NCBI GenBank assembly: GCA_030065095.1
Contig: JASJDP010000020.1
Span: 62,001-126,000 of the forward strand
Direction of reading: 5' to 3'
Length of the DNA stretch: 64,000 nucleotides
DNA from: Rhodobacter sp.
GTDB lineage: Bacteria > Pseudomonadota > Alphaproteobacteria > Rhodobacterales > Rhodobacteraceae
A program made the position numbers and the translations under genes. Below the pieces are notes generated by a model, which worked only from the letters and a program-made list of their open reading frames with translations, was not told where the DNA came from and searched no databases. Numbering within the stretch: position 1 is the stretch's first letter; each line of letters starts with the position of its first letter. Shown here piece after piece: positions 56,955 through 64,000 of this stretch.

Positions 56955-57578
56955 TCAGCGCTTGCGGAACAAGGCGGCGAACCCGACGTCATCCTTATGC
57001 GCGCCGCTGGCCCGCGGACCGTAGTACCGGATCTTGGTCAGCGACAGGTCGGTGATTTCGCTGCTCAACCTGTCGAAGGCGGCACCGAAGCCTTCGGTCT
57101 CGTAATGCGTCGGATTGATCGCCAGGCCGACCAGACCACCGGGCTGCATAATCCGCAGAAGCGGCGGGATGCCTTCCGGGCCGACATGACCCAGGGTAAA
57201 GGTCCCCGCACTGACCGCACCGGCATAACTGTCTGGCGGCAGGTCCAGCCCGTCGAGGATGTTGCCTGCGATCAGGTCGCGATAGACGCCCTTGCGTCCC
57301 GCCGCCGCCAGCATTTCGGGCGAGAGATCCAGCGCATCCACCGGGCCGATGCCGAGGCGCGCAAGTTCCACGCCCATCGCGCCGGTTCCTGCGCCGAAAT
57401 CGAGCACCGGACCGCTGCCGCCCGCCTCGGCAAAACAGGCGGCCAGATTGCGTGGCTGGATATAGTCGTTGCCCGCGACGAATTCCGTGTCGTAGCTGTC
57501 TGCCCAGTCGGCATAGAAACGGCGGGTCTCGTCCGCGGATTTCAGCGAGTAGGCGCTTTCCAGGTCGGGCTTTGGCAC
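56955..57578 (-). CDS. SAM-dependent methyltransferase, class I
   Basis: The 207-residue protein has ETRRFYADWADSYDTE, motif I VLDFGAGTGAMGVEL, DALDLSPEML and a late FTLGHV segment. The pattern is that of small-molecule methyltransferases related to the Williams-Beuren/UbiE-like group. Substrate is unknown. It lies downstream of the YciI gene after 42 bp and could be co-transcribed with the ArsR cassette. Confidence 0.88.
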   Translation of the reverse strand: MPKPDLESAYSLKSADETRRFYADWADSYDTEFVAGNDYIQPRNLAACFAEAGGSGPVLDFGAGTGAMGVELARLGIGPVDALDLSPEMLAAAGRKGVYRDLIAGNILDGLDLPPDSYAGAVSAGTFTLGHVGPEGIPPLLRIMQPGGLVGLAINPTHYETEGFGAAFDRLSSEITDLSLTKIRYYGPRASGAHKDDVGFAALFRKR

Positions 57579-57620
57579 GGCGGACCTCCCATGCCAAAGC
57601 CTAGCGTATTGCTGTAGGGA

Positions 57621-57935
57621 TTACATCTGCAGGATTTCGGCCACCTCGACCGAGCCCGATCCGTCCTTGACCATCGGACATCCCTTGGCCATCTCGACCG
57701 CCGCGGCCTTGTCCGCGGCCTCGACGATGGTCAGGCCGGACACCGGGTTCGCGCCGCCGTCCTCGACCGCGCCCGATGCGCTGACGGTGGTCGACTTGCC
57801 TGCCGGGCCGCCGCCATCGACGACGGCGGCGCCCATGTCACCGTACCACGCGCCCCATTCGCCCATGACCCGTTCCTGCTCGGCCGGGTCTTCGGGCGCC
57901 TTGCCGCCGTGATAGACAAACGCAAATCTCGCCAT
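57621..57935 (-). CDS. YciI/DGPF-domain protein
   Basis: The 104-residue protein has the YCII-related fold: FAFVYHGGKAPED, VVDGGGPAGKSTTVS, the central GGANPVSGLTIVEAADKAAAVEMAKGCP split by turns, and a terminal VEVAEI strand. Family members act as peroxide- or dehydrochlorination-related enzymes, most unknown. It is the third gene of an ArsR-SRPBCC-YciI set, a common cassette in alphaproteobacteria. Confidence 0.87.
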   Translation of the reverse strand: MARFAFVYHGGKAPEDPAEQERVMGEWGAWYGDMGAAVVDGGGPAGKSTTVSASGAVEDGGANPVSGLTIVEAADKAAAVEMAKGCPMVKDGSGSVEVAEILQM

Positions 57936-57956
57936 GATATCCTCCTTGATGGCAAT

Positions 57957-58391
57957 TCAGTCGGTCAGTTCCGCTTCGAGTTTCCGCAATGTCGAGGTCC
58001 ACCCGTGCTTGTGGCTTTCCGCAGCACTGTCGTCGGGCAGGTCGACATGGCTGAGATGAAACTGCGTGCCGCCGCCCTGCGCGGGGACAAGCCGGATCGT
58101 GACGTGGCTTTCAACCCCGCGTTGGTCGTTTTCGTCATGCCAGGCCCAGGTGAATCCGATCGAATTCGGCGGATCCACATGGGTGACCTGGCCGGACACC
58201 TTGTAGCGCTGGCCGTCGGCGTTCTGCATCACCGACATCCAGGGACCCCGGCTTTCGAAAGACAGGTTGTGTTCGGGCACGAACATCCCTTCGGGGCCCC
58301 ACCACTTTAGCAGGTGCTCGGTTTTCGAGATAAAGCCGAACACCCGTTCCGGTGAGGCGTCGAAGATGCGTTCGATTGTCAGGTCGGGCAT
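57957..58391 (-). CDS. SRPBCC (AHSA1-type) protein
   Basis: The 144-residue protein is an activator-of-Hsp90-like START-fold domain: IERIFDASPERVFGFIS, LKWWGPEG, a GPWMSVMQNADGQRY strand and the C-terminal HGWTSTLRKLEAELTD helix. Such proteins bind hydrophobic ligands. It follows the arsR-like gene by 4 bp, the standard pairing in which the regulator controls its own partner. Confidence 0.92.
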   Translation of the reverse strand: MPDLTIERIFDASPERVFGFISKTEHLLKWWGPEGMFVPEHNLSFESRGPWMSVMQNADGQRYKVSGQVTHVDPPNSIGFTWAWHDENDQRGVESHVTIRLVPAQGGGTQFHLSHVDLPDDSAAESHKHGWTSTLRKLEAELTD

Positions 58392-58395
58392 TTGG

Positions 58396-58710
58396 TCAGT
58401 CCTCTTGCAAAGCGGCGGCCAAGCGGTCGAGCGAGGCGTTCCAGAAGTCCTGATGCCTCAGCATCCAGTCGCCGATCGTGCGCATCTGGTCCGGTGCAAC
58501 GGCGTAGATCCGGCGCTGTTTGTCCACGGTTTGGGTGATCAGCCCGGCTTCGCGCAGCACCTTCAGATGACGGGAAATCGCCGGCGCCGAGATATCGGAC
58601 ACATCCTGAAGATCGCCGGCGCTTTGCGCACCGTCCGTCATCAGCCGTTCGACGATGGCAAACCGTGTCGGGTCCCCAAGCGCGGCAAAAGTCGTAACAA
58701 GATCAGGCAT
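58396..58710 (-). CDS. ArsR-family transcriptional regulator
   Basis: The 104-residue winged-helix protein has FAALGDPTRFAIVERLM, the recognition helix SAPAISRHLKVLREAGLI and the wing VDKQRRIYAV. The metal-binding ELCVCDL motif of classic ArsR is absent, so it belongs to the non-metal group that sits beside SRPBCC genes. It probably represses its own operon through the palindrome 20 bp upstream of its start. Confidence 0.92.
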   Translation of the reverse strand: MPDLVTTFAALGDPTRFAIVERLMTDGAQSAGDLQDVSDISAPAISRHLKVLREAGLITQTVDKQRRIYAVAPDQMRTIGDWMLRHQDFWNASLDRLAAALQED

Positions 58711-58729
58711 GGCATATATTCACATTTTT

Positions 58730-58739
58730 GTTAATTAAC
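58730..58739. promoter_or_regulatory. Palindrome in the arsR-like promoter
   Basis: GTTAATTAAC is a perfect 10-bp palindrome inside a very AT-rich stretch (58713-58755), 20 bp upstream of the arsR-like start and about 75 bp before the divergent SDR gene. Position and symmetry fit an autoregulatory operator. Confidence 0.4.
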
Positions 58740-58814
58740 TACACACGTAAATACGTTCCGTCAAGAGCCTTGCACTTTGCCGTCGCCACGCCAATTAGTT
58801 TGCGGATGGAACGC

Positions 58815-59681
58815 ATGCTTCTCTCCTTTGGGCACGGCTATTCCGCCCGCGCATTATCCAGGCTGCTGATCCCGCGGGGATGGCGCGTGGTCGGTACGAC
58901 GCGAAGTACCCGCAAGGCGGCGTCCCTGCGCGCCGACGGCGTCGAGCCCTGGATTTGGCCGGATAACCCTGTGGACAGCGTCTTGGCGAAGGCAACCCAT
59001 GTGCTTGTCTCCGCCGGCCCGACCGAAGACGGCGATCCGGTGTTGGCCGCGCTCAGAGACGAACTCGCCGAGGCGGCATCACAGCTGGCCTGGGTTGGCT
59101 ACCTGTCGACGACCGGTGTTTATGGCGACCACGGTGGCGGCTGGGTGGACGAGGGCACGCGGCTAGCGCCGTCGACCAGGCGCGGACAGCTGAGGGTCGA
59201 GGCCGAAGCCGCCTGGCAGGCACTTGCCGCTCAGACCGGCCTGCCGCTGCATATCTTCCGTCTTGCGGGCATCTACGGCCCGGGCCGCGGGCCGTTCGAA
59301 AAGGTCCGGAACGGGACCGCCCGGCGGATCATCAAACATGGCCAGGTCTTCAGCCGCATCCATGTCGAGGATATCGCCCGGGTACTGGCCGCTTCGATCG
59401 CGCGGTCCAACCCCGGCGCGATCTACAACGTCTGTGACGACGATCCGGCACCGCCACAGGACGTCATCGCCTTTGCCGCCGAACTTCTGGACCTGCCGCT
59501 GCCGCCCGCCGTCGACTACGAAACCGCCGGCCTGTCGCCCATGGCGCGCAGTTTCTATGCCGAGTCGAAACGGGTGCGAAACGACCGCATCAAGGCCGAG
59601 CTTGAGGTCAACCTGAAATACCCCACCTACAAGGCAGGGCTTCGCGATCTTCTGAAACGGGAAGGCGGAGGTGCGGTTTAG
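58815..59681 (+). CDS. NAD(P)-dependent SDR/epimerase-like protein
   Basis: The 288-residue protein is an atypical extended SDR (YeeZ-like): LLSFGHGYSARAL near the N-terminus replaces the usual GxxGxxG, followed by VLVSAGPTEDGDP, YLSTTGVYGDHGGGWVDE and FRLAGIYGPGRGP, and FSRIHVEDIARV. The catalytic YxxxK is replaced in this branch. ATG 58815 has GGATGGA upstream and matches the short N-terminus of this type; ATG 58806 is the alternative. Substrate unknown. Confidence 0.82.
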   Translation: MLLSFGHGYSARALSRLLIPRGWRVVGTTRSTRKAASLRADGVEPWIWPDNPVDSVLAKATHVLVSAGPTEDGDPVLAALRDELAEAASQLAWVGYLSTTGVYGDHGGGWVDEGTRLAPSTRRGQLRVEAEAAWQALAAQTGLPLHIFRLAGIYGPGRGPFEKVRNGTARRIIKHGQVFSRIHVEDIARVLAASIARSNPGAIYNVCDDDPAPPQDVIAFAAELLDLPLPPAVDYETAGLSPMARSFYAESKRVRNDRIKAELEVNLKYPTYKAGLRDLLKREGGGAV

Positions 59682-59866
59682 CTGCCCACGCCGAGAAGGA
59701 CGATCGTCAGGAACGCCATCATGACGCCAACCCACTCATCGCTCCCCGACGACGCGACCGTTTCTTCAATGATGATTTCCGGTTCCATAACCGGTTCGCC
59801 ATAGCTGCCCGCGAAGACGCCGGTGGCCGCCAGGCTGAAAGCTGCTGCAAGAAGGACCTTTTTCAT
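59678..59866 (-). CDS. Small exported protein of unknown function
   Basis: The 62-residue product has a signal peptide (MKKVLLAAAFSLAATGVFAG), a short acidic part (EPVMEPEIIIEE) and a C-terminal hydrophobic helix (VGVMMAFLTIVLLGVGS). It would be a small membrane-anchored periplasmic protein. ATG 59866 is set by the signal peptide. Its stop overlaps the stop of the convergent SDR gene (TTAG), leaving no space for a terminator. Confidence 0.75.
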   Translation of the reverse strand: MKKVLLAAAFSLAATGVFAGSYGEPVMEPEIIIEETVASSGSDEWVGVMMAFLTIVLLGVGS

Positions 59867-59972
59867 GGTACCGCCCCAAGTTTCTCTGCACCACATGTAG
59901 TACAGTTTCCGGGGCAACGCTACAGCTTTGACCGGCGCGCGGTGTCACATCCGCAAGTGTTGAAATCCTGCA

Positions 59973-61901
59973 TCAGGCGCGGCGGCTGGCGATCTGCGCA
60001 ACGCCCAGCACCTGCAGCACCTTGGACTCGATGTCTTCCGCATTCATCGCCGCCGCTGCGTACATGTCATGCGGGCTCGCCTGGTCGATGAACACGTCGG
60101 GCAGCACCATCGAGCGATAGGCAAGACCCTGATCGAACACGCCTTCTTCGGCCAAAAGCTGGGCCACATGGCTGCCGAAGCCACCGATGGCGCCTTCTTC
60201 GATGGTGATCAGTGCCTCATGCTCTGCGGCTAGACCCAGAATCAGGTCCCGATCGAGCGGTTTGGCAAACCGCGCATCGGCAACGGTCGGCTGGATGCCC
60301 TTTGCCGTCAGCGCGTCGGCGGCGTCGCAAACTTCCTTCAGACGGGCGCCGAAGGACAGGATCGCAACCCGTTTCCCCGCGCGGATCACACGGCCCTTGC
60401 CGATCTCGAGCACCTCGCCGGTTTCGGGCATTTCCACCCCGACGCCCTCGCCCCGCGGAAAGCGAAAGGCGATGGGACCATCGTCGTGGGCGGCCGCGGT
60501 GGCCACCATATGCTTCAGTTCCGCCTCGTCCGCCGCGGCCATGACCACAAATCCGGGAAGGTTCGCCAGATAGGAAATGTCGAACGCCCCCGCGTGGGTC
60601 GCCCCGTCGGCGCCGACCAGCCCCGCCCTGTCTATGGCGAACCGTACGGGCAGACGCTGAATCGCGACGTCGTGAACCACCTGGTCGTAACCGCGCTGCA
60701 GAAAGGTCGAATAGATCGCGCAGAACGGCTTCGTGCCGCCGGCTGCGAGTCCGGCGCAGAACGTCACGCCGTGCTGTTCGGCGATGCCGACGTCGAAGCA
60801 GCGCGCCGGGAACCGTTCGGCAAACAGGTTCAGGCCGGTGCCGTCCGGCATCGCGGCCGTGACGGCGACGATCTTGTCGTCCCGCGCCGCCTCGTCGATC
60901 AGCGCCTGCGCGAAGACCTTGGTGTAGCTCGGCGCGTTCGACGGCGCCTTTTTCTGCTCTCCGGTCACCAGGTCGAATTTCGACACGCCATGGCCCTTGT
61001 CGCGGGCCTCTTCCGCCGGGCCGTAGCCCTTGCCCTTCTTCGTGATCACATGAATCAGGATCGGCCCCGTCGCCCGCGCATGCACGGTGCGTAAAACCGG
61101 CAGCAACTGGTCCAGATCGTGGCCGTCGATCGGTCCGAGATAGGAAAACCCCAGCTCCTCGAACAGCGTACCGCCCACGGTCATGCTTTTCAGCATTTCC
61201 TTGGCGCGCCGCGCGCCCTCCTGGAACGGTTCCGGCAGCAGGCTGACCGCACCCTTCGCCGCCGCCTTGAGTTCCTGAAACGGGGCACCGGCATAGAGGC
61301 GGCTGAGGTAGGACGACATGGCGCCGACCGGTGGCGCGATGGACATTTCGTTGTCGTTCAGCACCACGATCAGCCGCTTGCCGAGGTGGCCTGCGTTGTT
61401 CATCGCCTCATAGGCCATGCCCGCGCTCATCGCGCCGTCGCCGATCACCGCGATCGCGTCGCCAATGCCGTGCCCGGGCACGCCACCCAGATCGCGCGCC
61501 ACCGCAAAGCCCAAGGCCGCGCTGATCGAGGTCGACGAATGCGCCGCGCCGAACGGGTCGTAGGGGCTTTCACTGCGCTTGGTGAAGCCACTGAGGCCGT
61601 CCTTCTGCCGAAGCGTCCGGATCCGGTCGCGCCGCCCGGTCAGGATCTTGTGCGGATAGCATTGGTGGCTGACATCCCAGATCAACCGGTCGCGCGGCGT
61701 GTCGAACACCGCATGCAGGGCGACGGTCAGTTCCACCACGCCCAGCCCTGCCCCCAGATGCCCTCCGGTCTCGGACACCGCCGATATCGTCTCGGCCCGC
61801 AGTTCATCCGCCAGGCGACGCAACTCGGCGTCGGTCAGGCCCTTGAGGTCCGCGGGAACCTGCACCCGGTCCAACAGCGGCGTTTGCGGTCGTGTCGACA
61901 T
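59973..61901 (-). CDS. dxs: 1-deoxy-D-xylulose-5-phosphate synthase
   Basis: The 642-residue transketolase-like enzyme has the TPP motif [18 protein letters not shown] split over residues about 150-170, the [14 protein letters not shown] start, [11 protein letters not shown] and the C-terminal [12 protein letters not shown]. It condenses pyruvate and glyceraldehyde-3-phosphate, the first step of the MEP isoprenoid pathway, and also feeds thiamine and pyridoxal. GGGAGGG precedes ATG 61901. It is the last gene of the HDAC-xseB-ispA-dxs operon. Confidence 0.98.
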   Translation of the reverse strand: MSTRPQTPLLDRVQVPADLKGLTDAELRRLADELRAETISAVSETGGHLGAGLGVVELTVALHAVFDTPRDRLIWDVSHQCYPHKILTGRRDRIRTLRQKDGLSGFTKRSESPYDPFGAAHSSTSISAALGFAVARDLGGVPGHGIGDAIAVIGDGAMSAGMAYEAMNNAGHLGKRLIVVLNDNEMSIAPPVGAMSSYLSRLYAGAPFQELKAAAKGAVSLLPEPFQEGARRAKEMLKSMTVGGTLFEELGFSYLGPIDGHDLDQLLPVLRTVHARATGPILIHVITKKGKGYGPAEEARDKGHGVSKFDLVTGEQKKAPSNAPSYTKVFAQALIDEAARDDKIVAVTAAMPDGTGLNLFAERFPARCFDVGIAEQHGVTFCAGLAAGGTKPFCAIYSTFLQRGYDQVVHDVAIQRLPVRFAIDRAGLVGADGATHAGAFDISYLANLPGFVVMAAADEAELKHMVATAAAHDDGPIAFRFPRGEGVGVEMPETGEVLEIGKGRVIRAGKRVAILSFGARLKEVCDAADALTAKGIQPTVADARFAKPLDRDLILGLAAEHEALITIEEGAIGGFGSHVAQLLAEEGVFDQGLAYRSMVLPDVFIDQASPHDMYAAAAMNAEDIESKVLQVLGVAQIASRRA

Positions 61902-61923
61902 TTCGCCCTCCCTTCGGGCGGTT

Positions 61924-62790
61924 TCACATCCGGCGCGAGATAACGAAGCGCGCGGCCTCTCGCAAGGTCCCGGCGCGGTCGCCGTAGGGCTCCAACGAGG
62001 CTTCGGCCTCGGCCACCAATTCGGCGGCGCGTGCCTTCGCTCCTTCGAGGCCCAAGAGCGACACGAAGGTCGCCTTGCCAGCGTCCCCGTCCTTGCGCAG
62101 GCGCTTTCCGACCGCCTTGCTATCCCCTTCGACATCCAAGATATCGTCGGCGATCTGGAAGGCGAGGCCAAGCGCCCGTGCATATCGCCGCAGGTTGACC
62201 TGCACGGCGCCCACATAGATCGGCCCCACGGCGCACGACCACTCTATCAAAGCGCCGGTCTTGTTGCGTTGCAGAGCAGTGATTTCGCCCAGCGTCAGCG
62301 GCGTTTCGGCGGTTTCGGCGGCGATATCCTGTGCCTGTCCCAGCACCATGCCCTCGGCGCCGGAGGACCGCGCCAAATCCGATATCAGCCTGACCCGGAC
62401 CTCGGCGTCTTCCCGCATGTTCGCAAGCAGGTCGAACGCAACCGTCTGCAGCGCATCGCCGGCAAGAACCGCCGTGGCCTCGTCCCATTTCACATGCACG
62501 GTAGGCCGGCCGCGCCGAAGGGTGTCGTCATCCATGCAAGGCAGATCGTCATGGACGAGGCTATAGGCGTGCATCGCCTCGATCGCCGCCGCCGGCCAGA
62601 TCGCGCGTTCGGGATCGATCCCGAACATCGCCGTCGATTCCATCACGAGAAACCCGCGAAAGCCCTTGCCGCCCTGAACCGCATAGCGCATCGCCTGCGA
62701 CACCGCCGTGTCCGCCTCGAAACTCATGTACGCGTCAAGCAGGCTTTGCACGCGCGACGCATGGGCCGCGAGTTTTTCCGTAAAGCTCAC
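61924..62790 (-). CDS. ispA: Polyprenyl (farnesyl) diphosphate synthase
   Basis: The 288-residue prenyltransferase has [10 protein letters not shown], the first Asp-rich motif DDLPCMD (81-87), RRGRPTVH, and the second motif DDILD near 219, with the chain-length residues of short-chain synthases. It makes farnesyl diphosphate from the C5 units supplied through Dxs. GTG 62790 overlaps the xseB stop (GTGA). Confidence 0.96.
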   Translation of the reverse strand: MSFTEKLAAHASRVQSLLDAYMSFEADTAVSQAMRYAVQGGKGFRGFLVMESTAMFGIDPERAIWPAAAIEAMHAYSLVHDDLPCMDDDTLRRGRPTVHVKWDEATAVLAGDALQTVAFDLLANMREDAEVRVRLISDLARSSGAEGMVLGQAQDIAAETAETPLTLGEITALQRNKTGALIEWSCAVGPIYVGAVQVNLRRYARALGLAFQIADDILDVEGDSKAVGKRLRKDGDAGKATFVSLLGLEGAKARAAELVAEAEASLEPYGDRAGTLREAARFVISRRM

Positions 62791-63029
62791 AAGCCTTCGA
62801 CCGGTGTCGTCCCCGTCGGCGTGCCCTGCTCGTCCAGCGTGATCGCGGCGACCTTCTCTTCGGCCTCCTTCAGCTTTTCTTCGCAGCGCTTCTTCAGCGC
62901 CGCGCCGCGTTCGTAAAGCTTGATCGATGCCTCCAACTCCACGTCGCCCGATTCCAGCTGTCCGACCACGGCCTCAAGTTCGCGCATGGCCTCTTCGAAA
63001 CTCATCTCTCCGACCGGTTTGTCGCTCAT
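62787..63029 (-). CDS. xseB: Exodeoxyribonuclease VII small subunit
   Basis: The 80-residue protein has the XseB helix MSFEEAMRELEAVVGQLESG, then the ELEASIKLYERGAAL pattern and a coiled-coil CEEKLKEAEEKV. It is the small subunit of exonuclease VII, used in repair; xseA is not in the window. It overlaps both neighbours (ATGA with the deacetylase, GTGA with ispA). Confidence 0.95.
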   Translation of the reverse strand: MSDKPVGEMSFEEAMRELEAVVGQLESGDVELEASIKLYERGAALKKRCEEKLKEAEEKVAAITLDEQGTPTGTTPVEGL

Positions 63030-63961
63030 GACGCGGCCTCCATCAAAACGCCCACATGCGCCGCGGTGCTCGCGGCCAGCCCCCGCAGATCATACCCGCC
63101 CTCCAGTGTCGAGACCACGCGCCCCGCGCAATGGTCCGCCGCCACGTCGCAGATGCGCCGGGTCACCCAGGCGAAATCCTCGACCGTCCAGTTCAGTTGC
63201 GCCAGCGGATCGTCCTCATGGGCATCAAAGCCGGCGGAGATCAGGATCAACTGCGGTTCGAATTCCTCGACCATCGGCAGGATCACGTCGTCATAGGCCT
63301 GCATCATCTCTGCCCCGCCGGTCATCGGTTCAAGCGGCACGTTCAGCACGTTGCCATGCGCCCCGGTCTCGCGGGCATAGCCGCTGCCGGGATAAAGCGG
63401 CATCTGATGGGTCGAGCAGAACATCGCGCGCGGCTCGTCCCACAAAAGGTCCTGGGTACCGTTGCCGTGATGTACGTCGAAGTCGATGACGGCCACGCGG
63501 TCCAGCCCGTGAAAGTCCAGTGCCCGCTTGGCAGCGATCGCGATATTGCCGAAAAGGCAAAAGCCCATTGCCCGTGCCGTCTCGGCGTGGTGCCCCGGGG
63601 GACGCATGCAGACAAAAGCGTTGCCCGCCTGCCCGCTCAAAACCGCGTCCACCCCCGCGCAGCAGCCGCCGACCGCCCGTTGCGCCGCCTCCAGCGACCC
63701 TGGCGATACATGGGTATCCGCGTCGAGCGACAGGAATCCCTCGTCCGGGATGGCGCCTTCGATGGCAGCGACATAAGCCTCTGGATGGCACCGCAGAATA
63801 TCCGCGCGGTCACACAAGGGCGCTTCCTGCCGGTCGAGCGCATCGAACCGTGCCACGCCCAGTGCGGTCATGATCGCCTCATAGCGCGCAACGCGCTCGG
63901 GGTGGCCGGGCGGGGTGACATGGGCCAGGCTGGCCGGATGCGTTATCAAATCCGTGGTCAT
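63026..63961 (-). CDS. Histone-deacetylase-family (AcuC/HDAH-like) amidohydrolase
   Basis: The 311-residue zinc hydrolase has the HDAC motifs: VRPPGHHAE-like MRPPGHHAETARAMGFC, VIDFDVHHGNGTQ (Asp and His zinc ligands), STHQMPLYPGSG, and a late LEGGYDL. Bacterial members remove acetyl groups from polyamines or small amides. ATG 63961 is preferred; an upstream ATG at 63991 also fits. It begins the xseB-ispA-dxs operon, a conserved order in Rhodobacterales, and its promoter may lie beyond the right edge. Confidence 0.93.
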   Translation of the reverse strand: MTTDLITHPASLAHVTPPGHPERVARYEAIMTALGVARFDALDRQEAPLCDRADILRCHPEAYVAAIEGAIPDEGFLSLDADTHVSPGSLEAAQRAVGGCCAGVDAVLSGQAGNAFVCMRPPGHHAETARAMGFCLFGNIAIAAKRALDFHGLDRVAVIDFDVHHGNGTQDLLWDEPRAMFCSTHQMPLYPGSGYARETGAHGNVLNVPLEPMTGGAEMMQAYDDVILPMVEEFEPQLILISAGFDAHEDDPLAQLNWTVEDFAWVTRRICDVAADHCAGRVVSTLEGGYDLRGLAASTAAHVGVLMEAAS

Positions 63962-64000
63962 GGCCCCAAGGAACCGGAATAGTATCCTCATGACAAGCCG

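Overview
The window is GC-rich DNA from an alphaproteobacterium, most likely a marine Rhodobacterales (Roseobacter-group) strain. The evidence is gene order. A twin-transmembrane protein and a cobalamin adenosyltransferase lie before etfBA and a 3-hydroxybutyryl-CoA dehydrogenase. pckA diverges from chvI-chvG-hprK-rapZ-manX-ptsH. There is a methylsuccinyl-CoA dehydrogenase of the ethylmalonyl-CoA pathway, and a dxs-ispA-xseB-deacetylase operon. No rRNA, tRNA, CRISPR array, insertion sequence or prophage was seen.

Region 1-14 kb is the accessory, cell-surface part. It holds a family 2 glycosyltransferase and two tandem RTX proteins with matching C-termini and different N-terminal repeat domains. 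A gene-poor gap of about 750 bp follows, then a GtrA-family membrane protein and a secreted protein of unknown function. A three-gene minus-strand operon encodes an epimerase, a 578-residue secreted protein and a secreted SUMF/FGE-like protein. Next come a large secreted astacin-type metalloprotease with FG-GAP-like repeats and an SH3b envelope protein. This is the least explained part of the window.

Region 14-31.7 kb is central metabolism and its control: an SDR, the adenosyltransferase, electron-transfer flavoprotein (etfBA, closed by a strong terminator), hbd, an acyltransferase, the transporter-less PTS branch (HPr, EIIA, RapZ, HPr kinase), the ChvG/ChvI two-component system, PEP carboxykinase, an RraA-like protein and methylsuccinyl-CoA dehydrogenase. 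Two copies of a short dispersed repeat with terminal inverted repeats sit in the gaps at about 20.4 and 29.4 kb, in opposite orientation. Two direct copies of a LacI-type operator-like sequence precede pckA.

Region 31.9-48.6 kb carries folC-accD, a CPBP protease, ilvD with an overlapping lipoprotein gene, small conserved proteins, fadH, a LysR regulator, a four-gene operon (CinA-like, GNAT, AhpD-like, OmpA-like), sfsA and map. An 18-bp perfect palindrome lies between the CinA-like gene and sfsA.

Region 48.6-64 kb is mostly minus-strand housekeeping and detoxification genes in overlapping operons: a PatB-like lyase and a DoeB-like deacylase; an FAD reductase, rsmD, a HAD phosphatase and a possible 58-residue small protein; RidA, GDPD, a COG3146 protein and phhB; an ArsR-SRPBCC-YciI cassette; and dxs, ispA, xseB and a histone-deacetylase-family amidohydrolase. 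Many neighbours share ATGA or TGATG junctions, which indicates translational coupling.
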